Origin: Methylobacter sp. BlB1
GTDB taxonomy: Bacteria; Pseudomonadota; Gammaproteobacteria; Methylococcales; Methylomonadaceae
Length of the DNA stretch: 64,000 nucleotides
Direction of reading: 5' to 3'
Assembly (NCBI RefSeq): GCF_015476545.1
Contig: NZ_JADMKV010000004.1
Location: forward strand, 62,001-126,000
Shown: piece after piece, positions 28,062 to 36,813 of the stretch
How the letters are laid out: every line of letters starts with the position of its first letter
How positions within the stretch are numbered: the first letter of the stretch is position 1
Made by a program: the position numbers and the translations under genes
The notes under the pieces: generated by a model
What the model saw: the letters and a program-made list of their open reading frames with translations, nothing else
Database searches by the model: none
What the model was told of the DNA's origin: nothing

Positions 28062-29042
28062 TTATTCGATAATTTGATTAACCGAACCCAAGGCTTCGTT
28101 ATTCAAATCTAATCCATATTCCTTCACTTTCTTCATGTTAAGCATAATATAAGAACCGGCGGGATCAACCACGGGTCGCAAAACCTCTTTATGCTCCAGC
28201 AAATCTCTCGTCAGAGTTGCCGCCTGCAGGCCCATCGTGGAAATATCAGCCGATATCACCAGCGTTGCGCCCAATGTAGAAAATATTTCAGCATAAGCGA
28301 TGACCGGCTTTTTCGCCGTCGCGCTCCGGTTAAAGATTTCAAGCGCAGATTCTTGATCAGCAAGAACGACTGGATCGGAAATAAGCCATAGCACATCCAC
28401 TGACGGCAAAAGTTTTTCCAGGGTAGAAGCCAGCTCTGCCGGTTCGACAATGGGTATGCTAACGATTTCCATGCCCACATCTGTTGCGGTTTCAGCTGCT
28501 GCCGACAACCATTCCTTATTAAATTTCTCACTATAAATGATCCCGATCTTTTTCAGCTTCGGGAAAAGATAACGGTAAGTCATCAACTGCATGCCCGACG
28601 ATAACTCATTGGAAACACCATAAGAATGCTTACTCATCGGCAAGCGCTGCCAATTCAGTACGGATGAAAAAATTATTTTTCTATCTTCCGCAATATCATG
28701 TGCCAGCAAGTAAGCTTTTGAACCAATTGCATAAATTGCATCAGGATTGACTTGCCGAATCCGTTCTCTGACTGTATCGATATCGTTTGAACTATCCCCA
28801 AGATTTATTTTGGCCTTTATTTCTGCCGAATTTGCTACAAACGCCGCTTGGGCCAATTCATAGTTTTTTACCGCGGAGTTCGAATTAAGAATCAATATGC
28901 CTCTGCTTTCTTCCGCCCTCGCTTCACCTGCCTGAAATAATGCCAGCACTGACATAGACAATAGCACGCATATTCTCCTGGCGAATGCTGCTCGCAAGAT
29001 TAAAAAACAGTCTGCAATAGTGCTTGCCATATTTATCATCAT
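28062..29042 (-). CDS. ABC_sub_bind-family periplasmic binding protein
   Basis: I start this protein at the ATG 29042, one base after the stop of the preceding gene, giving 326 residues; ATGs at 29039 and 29030 are possible, and a longer frame from 29102 would overlap the upstream gene. The N-terminus has a signal peptide (ending near EARA-EE). The body reads as the two-lobed binding fold of the ABC_sub_bind family (ILILNSNSAVKNYELAQAAF, DAIYAIGSKAYLLAHD, KKIGIIYSEKFNKEWL, VDVLWLISDPVVL, GATLVISADISTMGLQAATLTRDLL). No permease or ATPase gene accompanies it. It probably presents a ligand to the kinase's periplasmic domain, an inference from gene order. Confidence 0.8.
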   Translation of the reverse strand: MMINMASTIADCFLILRAAFARRICVLLSMSVLALFQAGEARAEESRGILILNSNSAVKNYELAQAAFVANSAEIKAKINLGDSSNDIDTVRERIRQVNPDAIYAIGSKAYLLAHDIAEDRKIIFSSVLNWQRLPMSKHSYGVSNELSSGMQLMTYRYLFPKLKKIGIIYSEKFNKEWLSAAAETATDVGMEIVSIPIVEPAELASTLEKLLPSVDVLWLISDPVVLADQESALEIFNRSATAKKPVIAYAEIFSTLGATLVISADISTMGLQAATLTRDLLEHKEVLRPVVDPAGSYIMLNMKKVKEYGLDLNNEALGSVNQIIE

Positions 29043-29043
29043 A

Positions 29044-29922
29044 CTAGGGCTCAAGCTCCTTGAGCTCAGACTGAGTGAGCTTTCGCCAACCATCAAGACC
29101 AAGCATTCTCAACTTACTTTCTCCCTCAGGGGCTTTGCTCATGCCCTCTAAAATTTCAAGCAAGGCAGCGCTATTCATAGCCGTCTTTTTCGGCACCACA
29201 GCCAATGTGAGAAATTGTTTCTCGCTTGCTCCCAAACGATTCAGCATGCTGTACTGCTTCTGATTAATTTTCGCGAGATTTTCAAGACTGTCTTCTGTGG
29301 TTAAAGCTGCATCGGCCATGCCAAAGCCCACTGCCATTAAGGCATCAATATCTTTCGGCACCAGAATCAACTCTATCTGTGCAAGAATCTCTGCACTTTT
29401 CGCGCCCAGAATCTGGCTAAGAATGGTTCGGGTATAGGCTTCATTAGCTGCCGAAGCAATTTTTCCGCCCTTTAATAACTCAACTTTCTCAATCTGATTT
29501 CTTGCAGACAGAACCTTGCGCTGAGTCGATTTACCGTGCGACACCCCCACCAAAACCGGCGTCATCGGTATTTTTTTTTGTAAAATGCGGTAATGCCAGC
29601 TGGAAAGTAAAAATCCCCCGTCTTGCTTCTCTATGAGAGTTTTCTCAAAAATATCCTTGTCGCTGAACGGCTGAAAATGGAAAGCCCCAAATTTTGCAAA
29701 ATAGGTATCAAATGCAATTTTCAATGAAACATAATTATTTATATTGGTCTCCGAATTATAAAAATACAGTGTATTGCCGTCTAAGTGGGCATTAGTTTCA
29801 GGCTCGGAGTACCCTATAGGGCTGATGATAACCAGCAATAATGCAAAAATGGCAAGCGCTAAAAATCTGATGACGGAAGGCATCTTGACAATTGCGGATA
29901 GTCCGAATTTCTCATAGCGCAT
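29044..29922 (-). CDS. PhnD-like periplasmic substrate-binding protein
   Basis: The 292-residue protein has an N-terminal hydrophobic signal (about 15-38, ending near GYS-EP) and a type 2 binding fold resembling the phosphate/phosphonate-binding PhnD family (NYVSLKIAFDTYFAKFG, GGFLLSSWHYRILQ, IASAANEAYTRTILSQILG, DIDALMAVGFGMADAALTTEDSL). Without permease partners it is unlikely to act in transport. It heads the minus-strand set and is coupled to the ABC_sub_bind gene through adjacent stop and start. An ATG at 29883 gives a more typical signal peptide and may be the true start. The ligand is unknown; oxyanions are a guess from the family. Confidence 0.72.
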   Translation of the reverse strand: MRYEKFGLSAIVKMPSVIRFLALAIFALLLVIISPIGYSEPETNAHLDGNTLYFYNSETNINNYVSLKIAFDTYFAKFGAFHFQPFSDKDIFEKTLIEKQDGGFLLSSWHYRILQKKIPMTPVLVGVSHGKSTQRKVLSARNQIEKVELLKGGKIASAANEAYTRTILSQILGAKSAEILAQIELILVPKDIDALMAVGFGMADAALTTEDSLENLAKINQKQYSMLNRLGASEKQFLTLAVVPKKTAMNSAALLEILEGMSKAPEGESKLRMLGLDGWRKLTQSELKELEP

Positions 29923-30182
29923 AGGATATGCAGAATCGGCTAAATAGATGATGAATCAAGCCATGAAATCATATGAATTCGCCTGATAACATTGAGCAGA
30001 TGTCTACATTCTAGGTTATGGATACATGCAATTGAGCACTAAAAACCGGCGATGCAGAGGCTCACCTGGAAGAAATCTGATTTTCACTATGTCCATCTTT
30101 ATTGCAGCTCCCCATTTTATTATTTGTTATACCTACGGTTCGGGATCAGTCGGATACCCCGCCCTATCTGCCGCCAAGCTGA

Positions 30183-30413
30183 TCATTTCTTCTTGATGTA
30201 AAAAATCTGTCTTTCCGATTCTCTTATAAATTTAACGATTTGATTGCCTGTTTGGTCAGAATAAACGCCAAAATCCAAATGCGCAGCAGGATCTGTCGCA
30301 ATTACCTTGACAACATCTCCACTGGTCATTTCCGTCAATGTTTTTTTCAGGCGCAACAAAGGCAGGGGGCAATTTAAGCCGCTGGCATCTAATTCGAGGT
30401 TAAATTCAATCAT
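30183..30413 (-). CDS. tusA: Sulfurtransferase TusA family protein
   Basis: The 76-residue protein carries the CPLP motif (LNCPLPLLRLKKTL) with the sulfur-carrying cysteine, and DPAAHLDF downstream, the standard SirA/TusA fold. TusA carries persulfide sulfur for tRNA thiolation, molybdopterin synthesis or sulfur oxidation. It is divergent from cysG, and a sulfide:quinone oxidoreductase lies about 5 kb away, so a sulfur-handling role fits the area, though the two are not linked in an operon. Confidence 0.9.
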   Translation of the reverse strand: MIEFNLELDASGLNCPLPLLRLKKTLTEMTSGDVVKVIATDPAAHLDFGVYSDQTGNQIVKFIRESERQIFYIKKK

Positions 30414-30429
30414 TGCTTGGTTATAAAAG

Positions 30430-30458
30430 TTCTTAACTTGCTTCAGAATGCTTATAAT
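30430..30458 (+). promoter_or_regulatory. Probable sigma-70 promoter of cysG
   Basis: TATAAT at 30453-30458 is a perfect -10 box; TTCTTA at 30430-30435 is a weak -35 with a 17-base spacer. The cysG start lies 38 bp downstream. Confidence 0.5.
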
Positions 30459-30495
30459 ACCATTCTCTACTTAATCCGCGAATCATAGTAATACA

Positions 30496-31890
30496 ATGGA
30501 TTATTTTCCAATTTTCATACAACTTAAAGATCAGAATTGTCTCGTTGTCGGTGCTGGCGAAGTCGCCGCTCGCAAAATTGATTTATTGGCTCGAGCCGAT
30601 GCAAAAATCACTGTCATCGCCAGTGAAATAAGCACCGCCGTTGCCAATCTGAGAGAGCCTCACAATCTGAACATACTGAAGAAAACTTTTTCCCCGTCCG
30701 ACCTGCATGGATTCAGACTGGTCGTATCGGCTACCGACAATGCCGATACGAATAAATTAGTTGCCAAAACAGCCTCTGAACAAAATATCCCCGTGAACGT
30801 GGTCGATAGTCCCGAACTTTGCAGCTTCATCTTTCCTGCCATTATAGATCGTTCGCCTGTCGTTGCCGCCGTATCATCCGGCGGCGCTTCGCCGGTTTTA
30901 GCTAGGCTGCTTCGAGCTAAAATAGAAAGCCTGATTCCGCCGTCTTACGGCCGACTGGCTCATATTGCCGAAAAATTCAGATCACGCGTTAAAGAAGTCA
31001 TTAAAGAGCCGGCTCAGCGCAGGATTTTCTGGGAGAATGCATTACAAGGCTCCATTGCCGAATTGATTTTCTCCGGCAAAGAACAGGAAGCTGAACAAAA
31101 GCTCGAGCAGACGCTCACTAATCAGAAAGAAAACATTAATGTTGGCGAAGTCTATCTGGTCGGAGCCGGCCCCGGCGCAGCCGACTTGTTGACTTTTCGC
31201 GCTCTGCGGCTGATGCAACAGGCTGACGTAGTCGTCTACGACCGGCTGGTCTCGCCCGAGATCCTCGATTTAGCCCGTCGAGATTCGGAAAAAATCTATG
31301 TCGGCAAACAACGCTATAACCATGCGCTCCCGCAGGAATCCATCAACATCCTGCTGGCGAATTTGGCGAAAGCAGGGAAACGCGTGGTCCGACTAAAAGG
31401 CGGCGACCCTTTTATTTTCGGCCGCGGCGGCGAGGAAATAGAAACCCTTATGCAACAGGGAATCAATTTTCAGGTTGTGCCAGGCATTACCGCCGCTTCA
31501 GGCTGCGCCACATATGCCGGCATTCCGCTGACACATAGAGATCATGCCCAGTCCTGCACTTTCGTGACTGGCCATCTAAAAGACAATTCCATCAATCTGA
31601 ACTGGAAACAATTGGCGGCTCCCAATCAAACCATTGTCATCTATATGGGGCTGGTCGGACTGGAAAAAATATGCCAATCTTTAATTGAGCACGGCAGTCC
31701 TAAAGATTTGCCAGTTGCCTTGGTGCAACAAGGCACCACAGCCAACCAACGGGTTATTACCGGCACATTGGAATCCTTGCCCGGTTTGGTAGCTGGCCAA
31801 GACATCAAACCCCCAACATTGATCATTATTGGTACTGTCGTGACATTACACGACAAATTGGATTGGTTTCATACGGAGCATTTTTCTTAA
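30496..31890 (+). CDS. cysG: Siroheme synthase (trifunctional)
   Basis: CysG makes siroheme, the cofactor of sulfite and nitrite reductases. The 464-residue protein has the N-terminal dehydrogenase/ferrochelatase half (about 1-205; VVGAGEVAARKIDLL is the NAD-binding loop) and the C-terminal uroporphyrinogen methyltransferase half (about 215-460; YLVGAGPGAADLLTFRALR, YVGKQRYNH, RLKGGDPFIFGRGGEE, VVPGITAASG). Full length, no odd features. It is preceded by a consensus -10 box. Confidence 0.96.
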   Translation: MDYFPIFIQLKDQNCLVVGAGEVAARKIDLLARADAKITVIASEISTAVANLREPHNLNILKKTFSPSDLHGFRLVVSATDNADTNKLVAKTASEQNIPVNVVDSPELCSFIFPAIIDRSPVVAAVSSGGASPVLARLLRAKIESLIPPSYGRLAHIAEKFRSRVKEVIKEPAQRRIFWENALQGSIAELIFSGKEQEAEQKLEQTLTNQKENINVGEVYLVGAGPGAADLLTFRALRLMQQADVVVYDRLVSPEILDLARRDSEKIYVGKQRYNHALPQESINILLANLAKAGKRVVRLKGGDPFIFGRGGEEIETLMQQGINFQVVPGITAASGCATYAGIPLTHRDHAQSCTFVTGHLKDNSINLNWKQLAAPNQTIVIYMGLVGLEKICQSLIEHGSPKDLPVALVQQGTTANQRVITGTLESLPGLVAGQDIKPPTLIIIGTVVTLHDKLDWFHTEHFS

Positions 31891-32241
31891 GAATTACTAT
31901 CCGGTTATTGACGATGGCTGAATACAAACCTAGACGAAACAAATTTCAGAAAATTAATTTTGGCCCATTGAAATAGCTCAAAAACCTCACACGGTTACGG
32001 CGTGCTAAATTATCAGCTAATGGTTTTCTGCGCTTACAGAATGAAATAATCTGAACAATTCAGTTATTATTCACATAACTTAATGATAATGGATTCCAAG
32101 TAAATAATAACCATATAAATTAAATAAAAGGATTGAATTTTACTGCCAAATTCCCTATCCTTTGCGGCTTTAACTTTTTAATTGGGCTGTATTTGTTAAA
32201 TAAATGATTACAGTCTTTTTTAATCACCAAGAGAGGTCAAT
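31891..32241. other. A+T-rich intergenic region before the small cytochrome gene
   Basis: This 351-bp stretch shows no coding sequence. It is A+T-rich and probably holds the promoter of the cytochrome at 32242; TTGGGC, 17 bases and TGATTA near 32179-32207 is a weak candidate. GAGAGG just before the ATG is the ribosome site. Confidence 0.4.
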
Positions 32242-32580
32242 ATGAAAAAATCATTAGGTTCATTAGCGGGCGTTGCCTTAATCGCTTTAAGTTCGCAAGC
32301 ATTTGCTTCAGAAGATGTCGAAATCGGTCAAAAAATTTATGAGCGCGCTTTCGGTCGTGGTTGCGGCACTTGCCATGACATCGCATCAAACCCACAACTG
32401 TTCGACTTGGTTAAATCCGGCAAACTGGACAGAGCAAAATTCGAACAAGTTATTAAAGAAGGCAAAGGCGGCATGCCAAAAGCTATGGAAGCCATCATGG
32501 CTGTTGGCCCTGTTAAAAAAGCCGGTTACGGCGAAGATCAAGCGCTTGACGCTTTATACAAATACCTGGGCAGCAAATAA
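32242..32580 (+). CDS. Small periplasmic cytochrome c
   Basis: The 112-residue precursor has a clear signal peptide (ending AFA-SE) and one haem site, CGTCH, about residue 41-45. A methionine in GGMPKAM is a candidate sixth ligand. It is a class I-type monohaem cytochrome of about 90 residues after processing. It stands alone with a strong terminator behind it and A+T-rich DNA in front, so is probably well expressed. The electron donor and acceptor cannot be told; the nearby sulfide:quinone oxidoreductase passes electrons to quinone, so no direct link is implied. Confidence 0.82.
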   Translation: MKKSLGSLAGVALIALSSQAFASEDVEIGQKIYERAFGRGCGTCHDIASNPQLFDLVKSGKLDRAKFEQVIKEGKGGMPKAMEAIMAVGPVKKAGYGEDQALDALYKYLGSK

Positions 32581-32603
32581 GTTTTTACTAGCTAAACCGG
32601 TAT

Positions 32604-32643
32604 AAAAAAAGCCGCCGTAATCACAGATTAGGGCGGCTTTTTA
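32604..32643 (+). terminator. Rho-independent terminator after the cytochrome c gene
   Basis: An A-run, GCCGCC (32611-32616), a 15-base loop, GGCGGC (32632-32637) and a T-run form a classic terminator. The A-run pairs with the T-run, so it can work in both directions and may also end the minus-strand gene at 32668. Confidence 0.85.
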
Positions 32644-32667
32644 GTATGTATAAGATTGGAAAAATAT

Positions 32668-33279
32668 TTAATTTCTGCCTAAATAACTTCTTTTGATTTC
32701 TTTATAAGGCAATCGATTACGATTTTTGATCCAGATTCCAGCCAATGCGGCCAACATTAACCCACAAGAGGCGAGAGTGAGATAAATAAGATTTTTTAAT
32801 TGCGACATTTCCAGCATGATCTGCTCACTATCGACAGCCACTTGCTCTTTTTGAGCAGGGTCTGAATAGGAGCGCAGCACTTTAACGTCATTCTTTAAAT
32901 CTTCTATCGTACCTAGAGAACTGGAAACAGCGCCTAAGCGTATACTCTCTTCCAAAGTTCTTAATTTGCTTTCAATTGAACCACTGATTAAACCAATAAG
33001 CTGACCTTTGAGCGTATTAACTTCGGCAGATAATACTGAATTCATTTCAGCGGCATAAATCTCAGATGGAGTAGCTTTTCTATAATTGGGCACAACATCA
33101 TGCGTTGGAAATAACAAAAAGCCCAATATCAAGACGACAGTCATCAAGAAAAACACTACAGTCAGCAACAACTTGTTGGTTTTTATTAATCCCTGATGCG
33201 ACGGTATTGTTTGCAGAATCACAGGGCGCCCTCTCTGGTCATCAACAATCTCTGAATTTATCTCTCGCATATCGCTCAT
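32668..33279 (-). CDS. Uncharacterised two-helix membrane protein
   Basis: I do not recognise this 203-residue protein. It has a cytoplasmic polar N-terminus (about 1-33), a membrane helix (about 36-57), a long polar segment with heptad-like leucines (about 75-160), a second helix (about 163-183) and a basic C-terminus ending YLGRN. GAGGGGAAG lies upstream of the ATG. The topology suggests both ends in the cytoplasm and a coiled-coil loop in the periplasm, a layout shared with some sensor input modules but with no signalling domain. It forms a single-gene unit. Confidence 0.6.
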   Translation of the reverse strand: MSDMREINSEIVDDQRGRPVILQTIPSHQGLIKTNKLLLTVVFFLMTVVLILGFLLFPTHDVVPNYRKATPSEIYAAEMNSVLSAEVNTLKGQLIGLISGSIESKLRTLEESIRLGAVSSSLGTIEDLKNDVKVLRSYSDPAQKEQVAVDSEQIMLEMSQLKNLIYLTLASCGLMLAALAGIWIKNRNRLPYKEIKRSYLGRN

Positions 33280-33439
33280 TATCCACTTCCCCTCAACCAG
33301 AAATCCATAAATAGCGACATTCCGGCTGAAAAAATATTATTTTTATAATTGGCAGCGCCACTACCTGATCAGGCAATTATACAAGTTTAATGAAATTTGT
33401 CGTGCGTTTTATAAGAGAAACTTGCCGTCTCAAACTGCA

Positions 33440-33480
33440 AAACACAGCCGCACGATTCTAAAGATCGTGCGGCTGTGTTT
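33440..33480. terminator. Perfect 17-bp hairpin after argG
   Basis: AAACACAGCCGCACGAT (33440-33456) pairs exactly with 33464-33480 across a 7-base loop, five bases after the argG stop. On the minus strand the stem ends in T residues, so it should terminate argG. Confidence 0.82.
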
Positions 33481-33485
33481 AATGA

Positions 33486-34697
33486 TTAGCGGTTTCTTTT
33501 AGCTGCTATTCTCATTCTCAATGCATTCAGCTTGATGAAACCTTCGGCATCTTTCTGATTATAAGCACCGCCATCTTCTTCGAACGTGGCAATACTTTCA
33601 TCGAACAGACTGTCTGTTTCAGACTGACGGCCGACTACGATTACATTACCCTTGTAGAGCTTCAGTCTGACTTTGCCGTTGACATGTTCCTGAGACGCAT
33701 CGATCATTTGTTGCAACATTTTGCGCTCCGGACTCCACCAGTAACCGTTATAAATCAGCGAAGCATAACGCGGCATCAACTCATCCTTTAAATGCGCCAC
33801 TTCGCGATCCAGTGTTATTGATTCAATCGCACGATGCGCTCTCAGCATGACCGTGCCGGCCGGCGTCTCATAGCAACCGCGCGATTTCATACCGACATAG
33901 CGGTTCTCAACGATGTCGAGACGACCAATGCCGTTCTCGCCGGCTATTTTGTTTAATTTCTGCAGAACTTCGGCAGGCGTATGCGGAACATCGTCAATCG
34001 CGACAATATCCCCCTGACGGTAAGTCAATTCGATGTAGGTCGGCTGATCAGGGGCTGCCTCAGGGGATACGGTCCAGCGCCACATATCTTCCTCAGGTTC
34101 TGTCCAAGGGTTTTCCAGAATACGGCCTTCATAAGAAATATGCAGCAGATTGGCATCCATTGAATAAGGCGATGCCTTGCCTTTTTTCATTTCAACGGGA
34201 ATGCCATGCTTTTCAGCATAGTCCAGCAGCTTTTGCCGGGAAGTTAAATCCCATTCGCGCCAAGGCGCTATGACCCGGATATCTGGACGCAGCGCATAAG
34301 CGCCTAACTCGAAGCGCACCTGATCATTACCTTTGCCGGTTGCGCCATGAGCAATCGCGCTAGCGCCCGATTCATTGGCGATTTCGATGAGGCGTTTGGC
34401 AATTAAAGGACGGGCAATTGATGTACCGAGCAGATATTCGCCTTCGTAAATCGTATTGGCCCTGAACATCGGAAAAACATAATCGCGCGCGAAATCCTCA
34501 CGCAGATCTTCAATATAAATTTCCTTAATGCCCAGCGCTTGCGCTTTGGCCCGGGCCGGCTCAACCTCTTCGCCCTGACCTAAATCGGCGGTGAAAGTGA
34601 CAACTTCGCAAGAATAGACATCCTGCAACCATTTGAGAATGACGGAAGTATCCAAACCTCCGGAATAAGCCAGTACTACTTTATTGATTTCCGACAT
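33486..34697 (-). CDS. argG: Argininosuccinate synthase
   Basis: ArgG joins citrulline and aspartate using ATP. The 403-residue protein has the PP-loop ATP site [13 protein letters not shown] at the N-terminus, [27 protein letters not shown] and [17 protein letters not shown]. It is the short (about 400-residue) type. It is a lone gene, away from argD-argF and argA; no argH is in the window. Confidence 0.97.
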   Translation of the reverse strand: MSEINKVVLAYSGGLDTSVILKWLQDVYSCEVVTFTADLGQGEEVEPARAKAQALGIKEIYIEDLREDFARDYVFPMFRANTIYEGEYLLGTSIARPLIAKRLIEIANESGASAIAHGATGKGNDQVRFELGAYALRPDIRVIAPWREWDLTSRQKLLDYAEKHGIPVEMKKGKASPYSMDANLLHISYEGRILENPWTEPEEDMWRWTVSPEAAPDQPTYIELTYRQGDIVAIDDVPHTPAEVLQKLNKIAGENGIGRLDIVENRYVGMKSRGCYETPAGTVMLRAHRAIESITLDREVAHLKDELMPRYASLIYNGYWWSPERKMLQQMIDASQEHVNGKVRLKLYKGNVIVVGRQSETDSLFDESIATFEEDGGAYNQKDAEGFIKLNALRMRIAAKRNR

Positions 34698-34753
34698 AAC
34701 GCCTTAACCTTGAGTTAAAAATAGGCAAATTATACCGGAAAATAAAGTTTGCG

Positions 34754-34798
34754 GCAGAAACGTAACAGGCGATTTTCTAGACGCTGTTACGTTTCTGC
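34754..34798. terminator. Perfect 15-bp hairpin after the DUF2892 gene
   Basis: GCAGAAACGTAACAG (34754-34768) pairs exactly with 34784-34798. It lies 11 bp beyond the minus-strand stop at 34809 and probably terminates the sqr-DUF2892 transcript. Confidence 0.7.
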
Positions 34799-34808
34799 AA
34801 AGCAATGC

Positions 34809-35009
34809 TTAAAAAGCACAGCCAGGCTTGACGCCCAGCTTTTTCAGTATCATGGCTAATGGACAAAAGCCAGTAAAAGCAGATTGAAATAAATTTGCCC
34901 CGACAAATGCTGTAAACCACAACCAGTTTTCAGAATGCAAATGCGCCAGCAGCAAACTGATCAGAATAAAACTGCCTGCCACGGCAAATACCACACGATC
35001 AATAGTCAT
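34809..35009 (-). CDS. DUF2892 small membrane protein
   Basis: The 66-residue protein has two membrane helices and the ending [18 protein letters not shown] typical of DUF2892, the domain found alone or after rhodanese domains (as in YgaP). GAGGAG precedes its ATG, and it begins ten bases after the sulfide:quinone oxidoreductase stop, so the two are co-translated. The conserved cysteine in GFCP and the pairing with sqr suggest a role in sulfide or persulfide handling at the membrane; this is inference. Confidence 0.78.
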   Translation of the reverse strand: MTIDRVVFAVAGSFILISLLLAHLHSENWLWFTAFVGANLFQSAFTGFCPLAMILKKLGVKPGCAF

Positions 35010-35019
35010 CTACTCTCCT

Positions 35020-36294
35020 CTATTTCAAGCGTACGACACCCATCAGTTTAAGCATCATTCTTTCATACAATGGCTCACTGATGCCTTTTCTGATCTTACG
35101 CATAAAATACTTTTCGAAACCGATTTTCGCCAGATGCACCCACTTGCCTTCTGCTGACCAGGTCACATTGCGCGGCGGAATTTGCGGCTTGGCCATAAAT
35201 GCGACACCGGAATCGCCAAAGTCAGCCAGACATAGCGCATTCCAAGTAGCCTCATAACTAGGCTCCTTACCGTCCAGTTCACTGGCGATGTTATGCGCCG
35301 TAGCCGTTACCATAGACTCAATCATATAGCCGGTTTTGGGCGCGCCTACTGGCACTGGTGTTGGCTCTACCGGCGGAATCGCGATGCAGACGCCGACCGA
35401 GTAAATATTTTTGAAAGTCGGATTGCGCTGATACTTATCCACCAGAACAAAACCGCGCGGATTAACTAATCCCGCCGCATCGACTTTTCGCACCGCATCA
35501 ACACCGGTAAAGGCGGGCAACATCATCGAATGCTTAAACGGCAGCTCATGTTTTTTCTTGTCTTTGCCTTCATCATCGACTTCCGTGACATACATCATGC
35601 CATCTTCAATCTTGTCGACTTTGGCATTGGTTATCCATTTAATACTCTTGTCACGCAATGCGCTTTCCAATAAACCTTTGGTATCGCCTACGCCGCCCAA
35701 GCCTAGATGACCGATGTATGGCTCTGCCGTCACAAAAGTCATTGGCACCTTGTCGCGAATCTTGCGTTTACGCAATTCCGTTTCAATAATCATTAAATAT
35801 TCATATGCAGGACCATAGCAGGATGCTCCCTGAACCGCACCGATAACGATAGGCCCCGGATTTTCCATGAATTTATCCCAGTCCCGAGCCGCAACTTCGG
35901 CATGATCCACATGGCAGACAGATGATGTATAGCCCTCGGGACCTAAACCCGGCACCTCATCGAATGCCAAGCGAGGACCGGTCGCAATGACCAGGAAATC
36001 ATAAGGCACTGCAGAGCCATCTGCCAACTGCACCTGATTGTTTACAGGATCTACTTTTGACGCCGCTTTTTGAATGAATTCAATACCTTTCTTTTTCATA
36101 ATCGGCGCTAATTCAATCTTCAGCTCTTCCGGCTTACGCCACCGCGGTGGAACCCAAGGATTTGACGGCACAAAATGAAACGTAGGCGTATCGGAAATCA
36201 CAATCACATCATGTTTTTTCCCTACCGTTTCTTTCATTTCATAAGCCATTGGTACACCGCCAATGCCGGCGCCTAAAATTACTATACGAGCCAT
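35020..36294 (-). CDS. sqr: Sulfide:quinone oxidoreductase
   Basis: The 424-residue flavoprotein oxidises sulfide and reduces membrane quinone. It has the FAD loop VILGAGIGGVP at the N-terminus, VIATGPRLAFDEVPG, and the three redox cysteines expected of type I SQR: Cys127 (SSVCHV), Cys159 (GASCYG) and Cys355 (ALCLADFG), at positions nearly equal to Cys128, Cys160 and Cys356 of the Acidithiobacillus enzyme. The C-terminal basic helix region (YFMRKIRKGISEPLYERMMLKLMG) would anchor it to the membrane. It is followed by the DUF2892 gene. A perfect inverted repeat lies about 100 bp upstream. Confidence 0.92.
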   Translation of the reverse strand: MARIVILGAGIGGVPMAYEMKETVGKKHDVIVISDTPTFHFVPSNPWVPPRWRKPEELKIELAPIMKKKGIEFIQKAASKVDPVNNQVQLADGSAVPYDFLVIATGPRLAFDEVPGLGPEGYTSSVCHVDHAEVAARDWDKFMENPGPIVIGAVQGASCYGPAYEYLMIIETELRKRKIRDKVPMTFVTAEPYIGHLGLGGVGDTKGLLESALRDKSIKWITNAKVDKIEDGMMYVTEVDDEGKDKKKHELPFKHSMMLPAFTGVDAVRKVDAAGLVNPRGFVLVDKYQRNPTFKNIYSVGVCIAIPPVEPTPVPVGAPKTGYMIESMVTATAHNIASELDGKEPSYEATWNALCLADFGDSGVAFMAKPQIPPRNVTWSAEGKWVHLAKIGFEKYFMRKIRKGISEPLYERMMLKLMGVVRLK

Positions 36295-36813
36295 GTTACA
36301 CCCTCATTATTAGTTGCTTTGCATTTTGCCTAAATGATCACCATCACTTAAGGATATATTGTGCGTGTTACACTACAAGAACAATATTTGAAAAGAATAT
36401 TAGCATATTCTAATTTTAATTACAATTTTGTATCGAGTCCCTACCTCTTTTTATCTAAATATCTGATGGAATTTCACTTGACTTCCATCTCTGTGAACCA
36501 TGGAGCCTGATATAGGCCTTATCAACAACTAACAGATACTAGCTGTTTTGTAAATGACAGAAAAATTTAGTCATCCGAAAATAGTCATGTGGACCATTCG
36601 CTATTTAATTTTGGTACTAAAAATGCTATTTTATTCCGCTTAACAGCTGACGTGCCGCTCCTTTTAGCCATCGCCAGCGTATTTTGGCCTAGTTTACAGT
36701 CATGTCATTTTTGATTTGTAGTTTTAAGTCTGTTAAATCGCGCCGAAGCCACTGAATAGATTTTCAATAATAATTTTAATAAGCATGCATACCCGCTCCA
36801 ATTAGGAACAGAC
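36295..36813. other. 519-bp divergent promoter region between sqr and aceE
   Basis: No coding sequence is visible. The A+T-rich half near 36360-36440 carries the inverted repeat described separately and faces sqr; the other half faces aceE, whose ATG is preceded by AGGAACAG. Long non-coding length suggests regulated promoters on both sides. Confidence 0.5.
36394..36411. promoter_or_regulatory. Inverted repeat upstream of sqr, possible operator
   Basis: AGAATAT-TAGC-ATATTCT is a perfect 7-bp inverted repeat in A+T-rich DNA. Sulfide genes are often controlled by ArsR-type repressors (BigR/SqrR) that bind palindromes of this kind. No such regulator gene is in the window. Confidence 0.45.
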
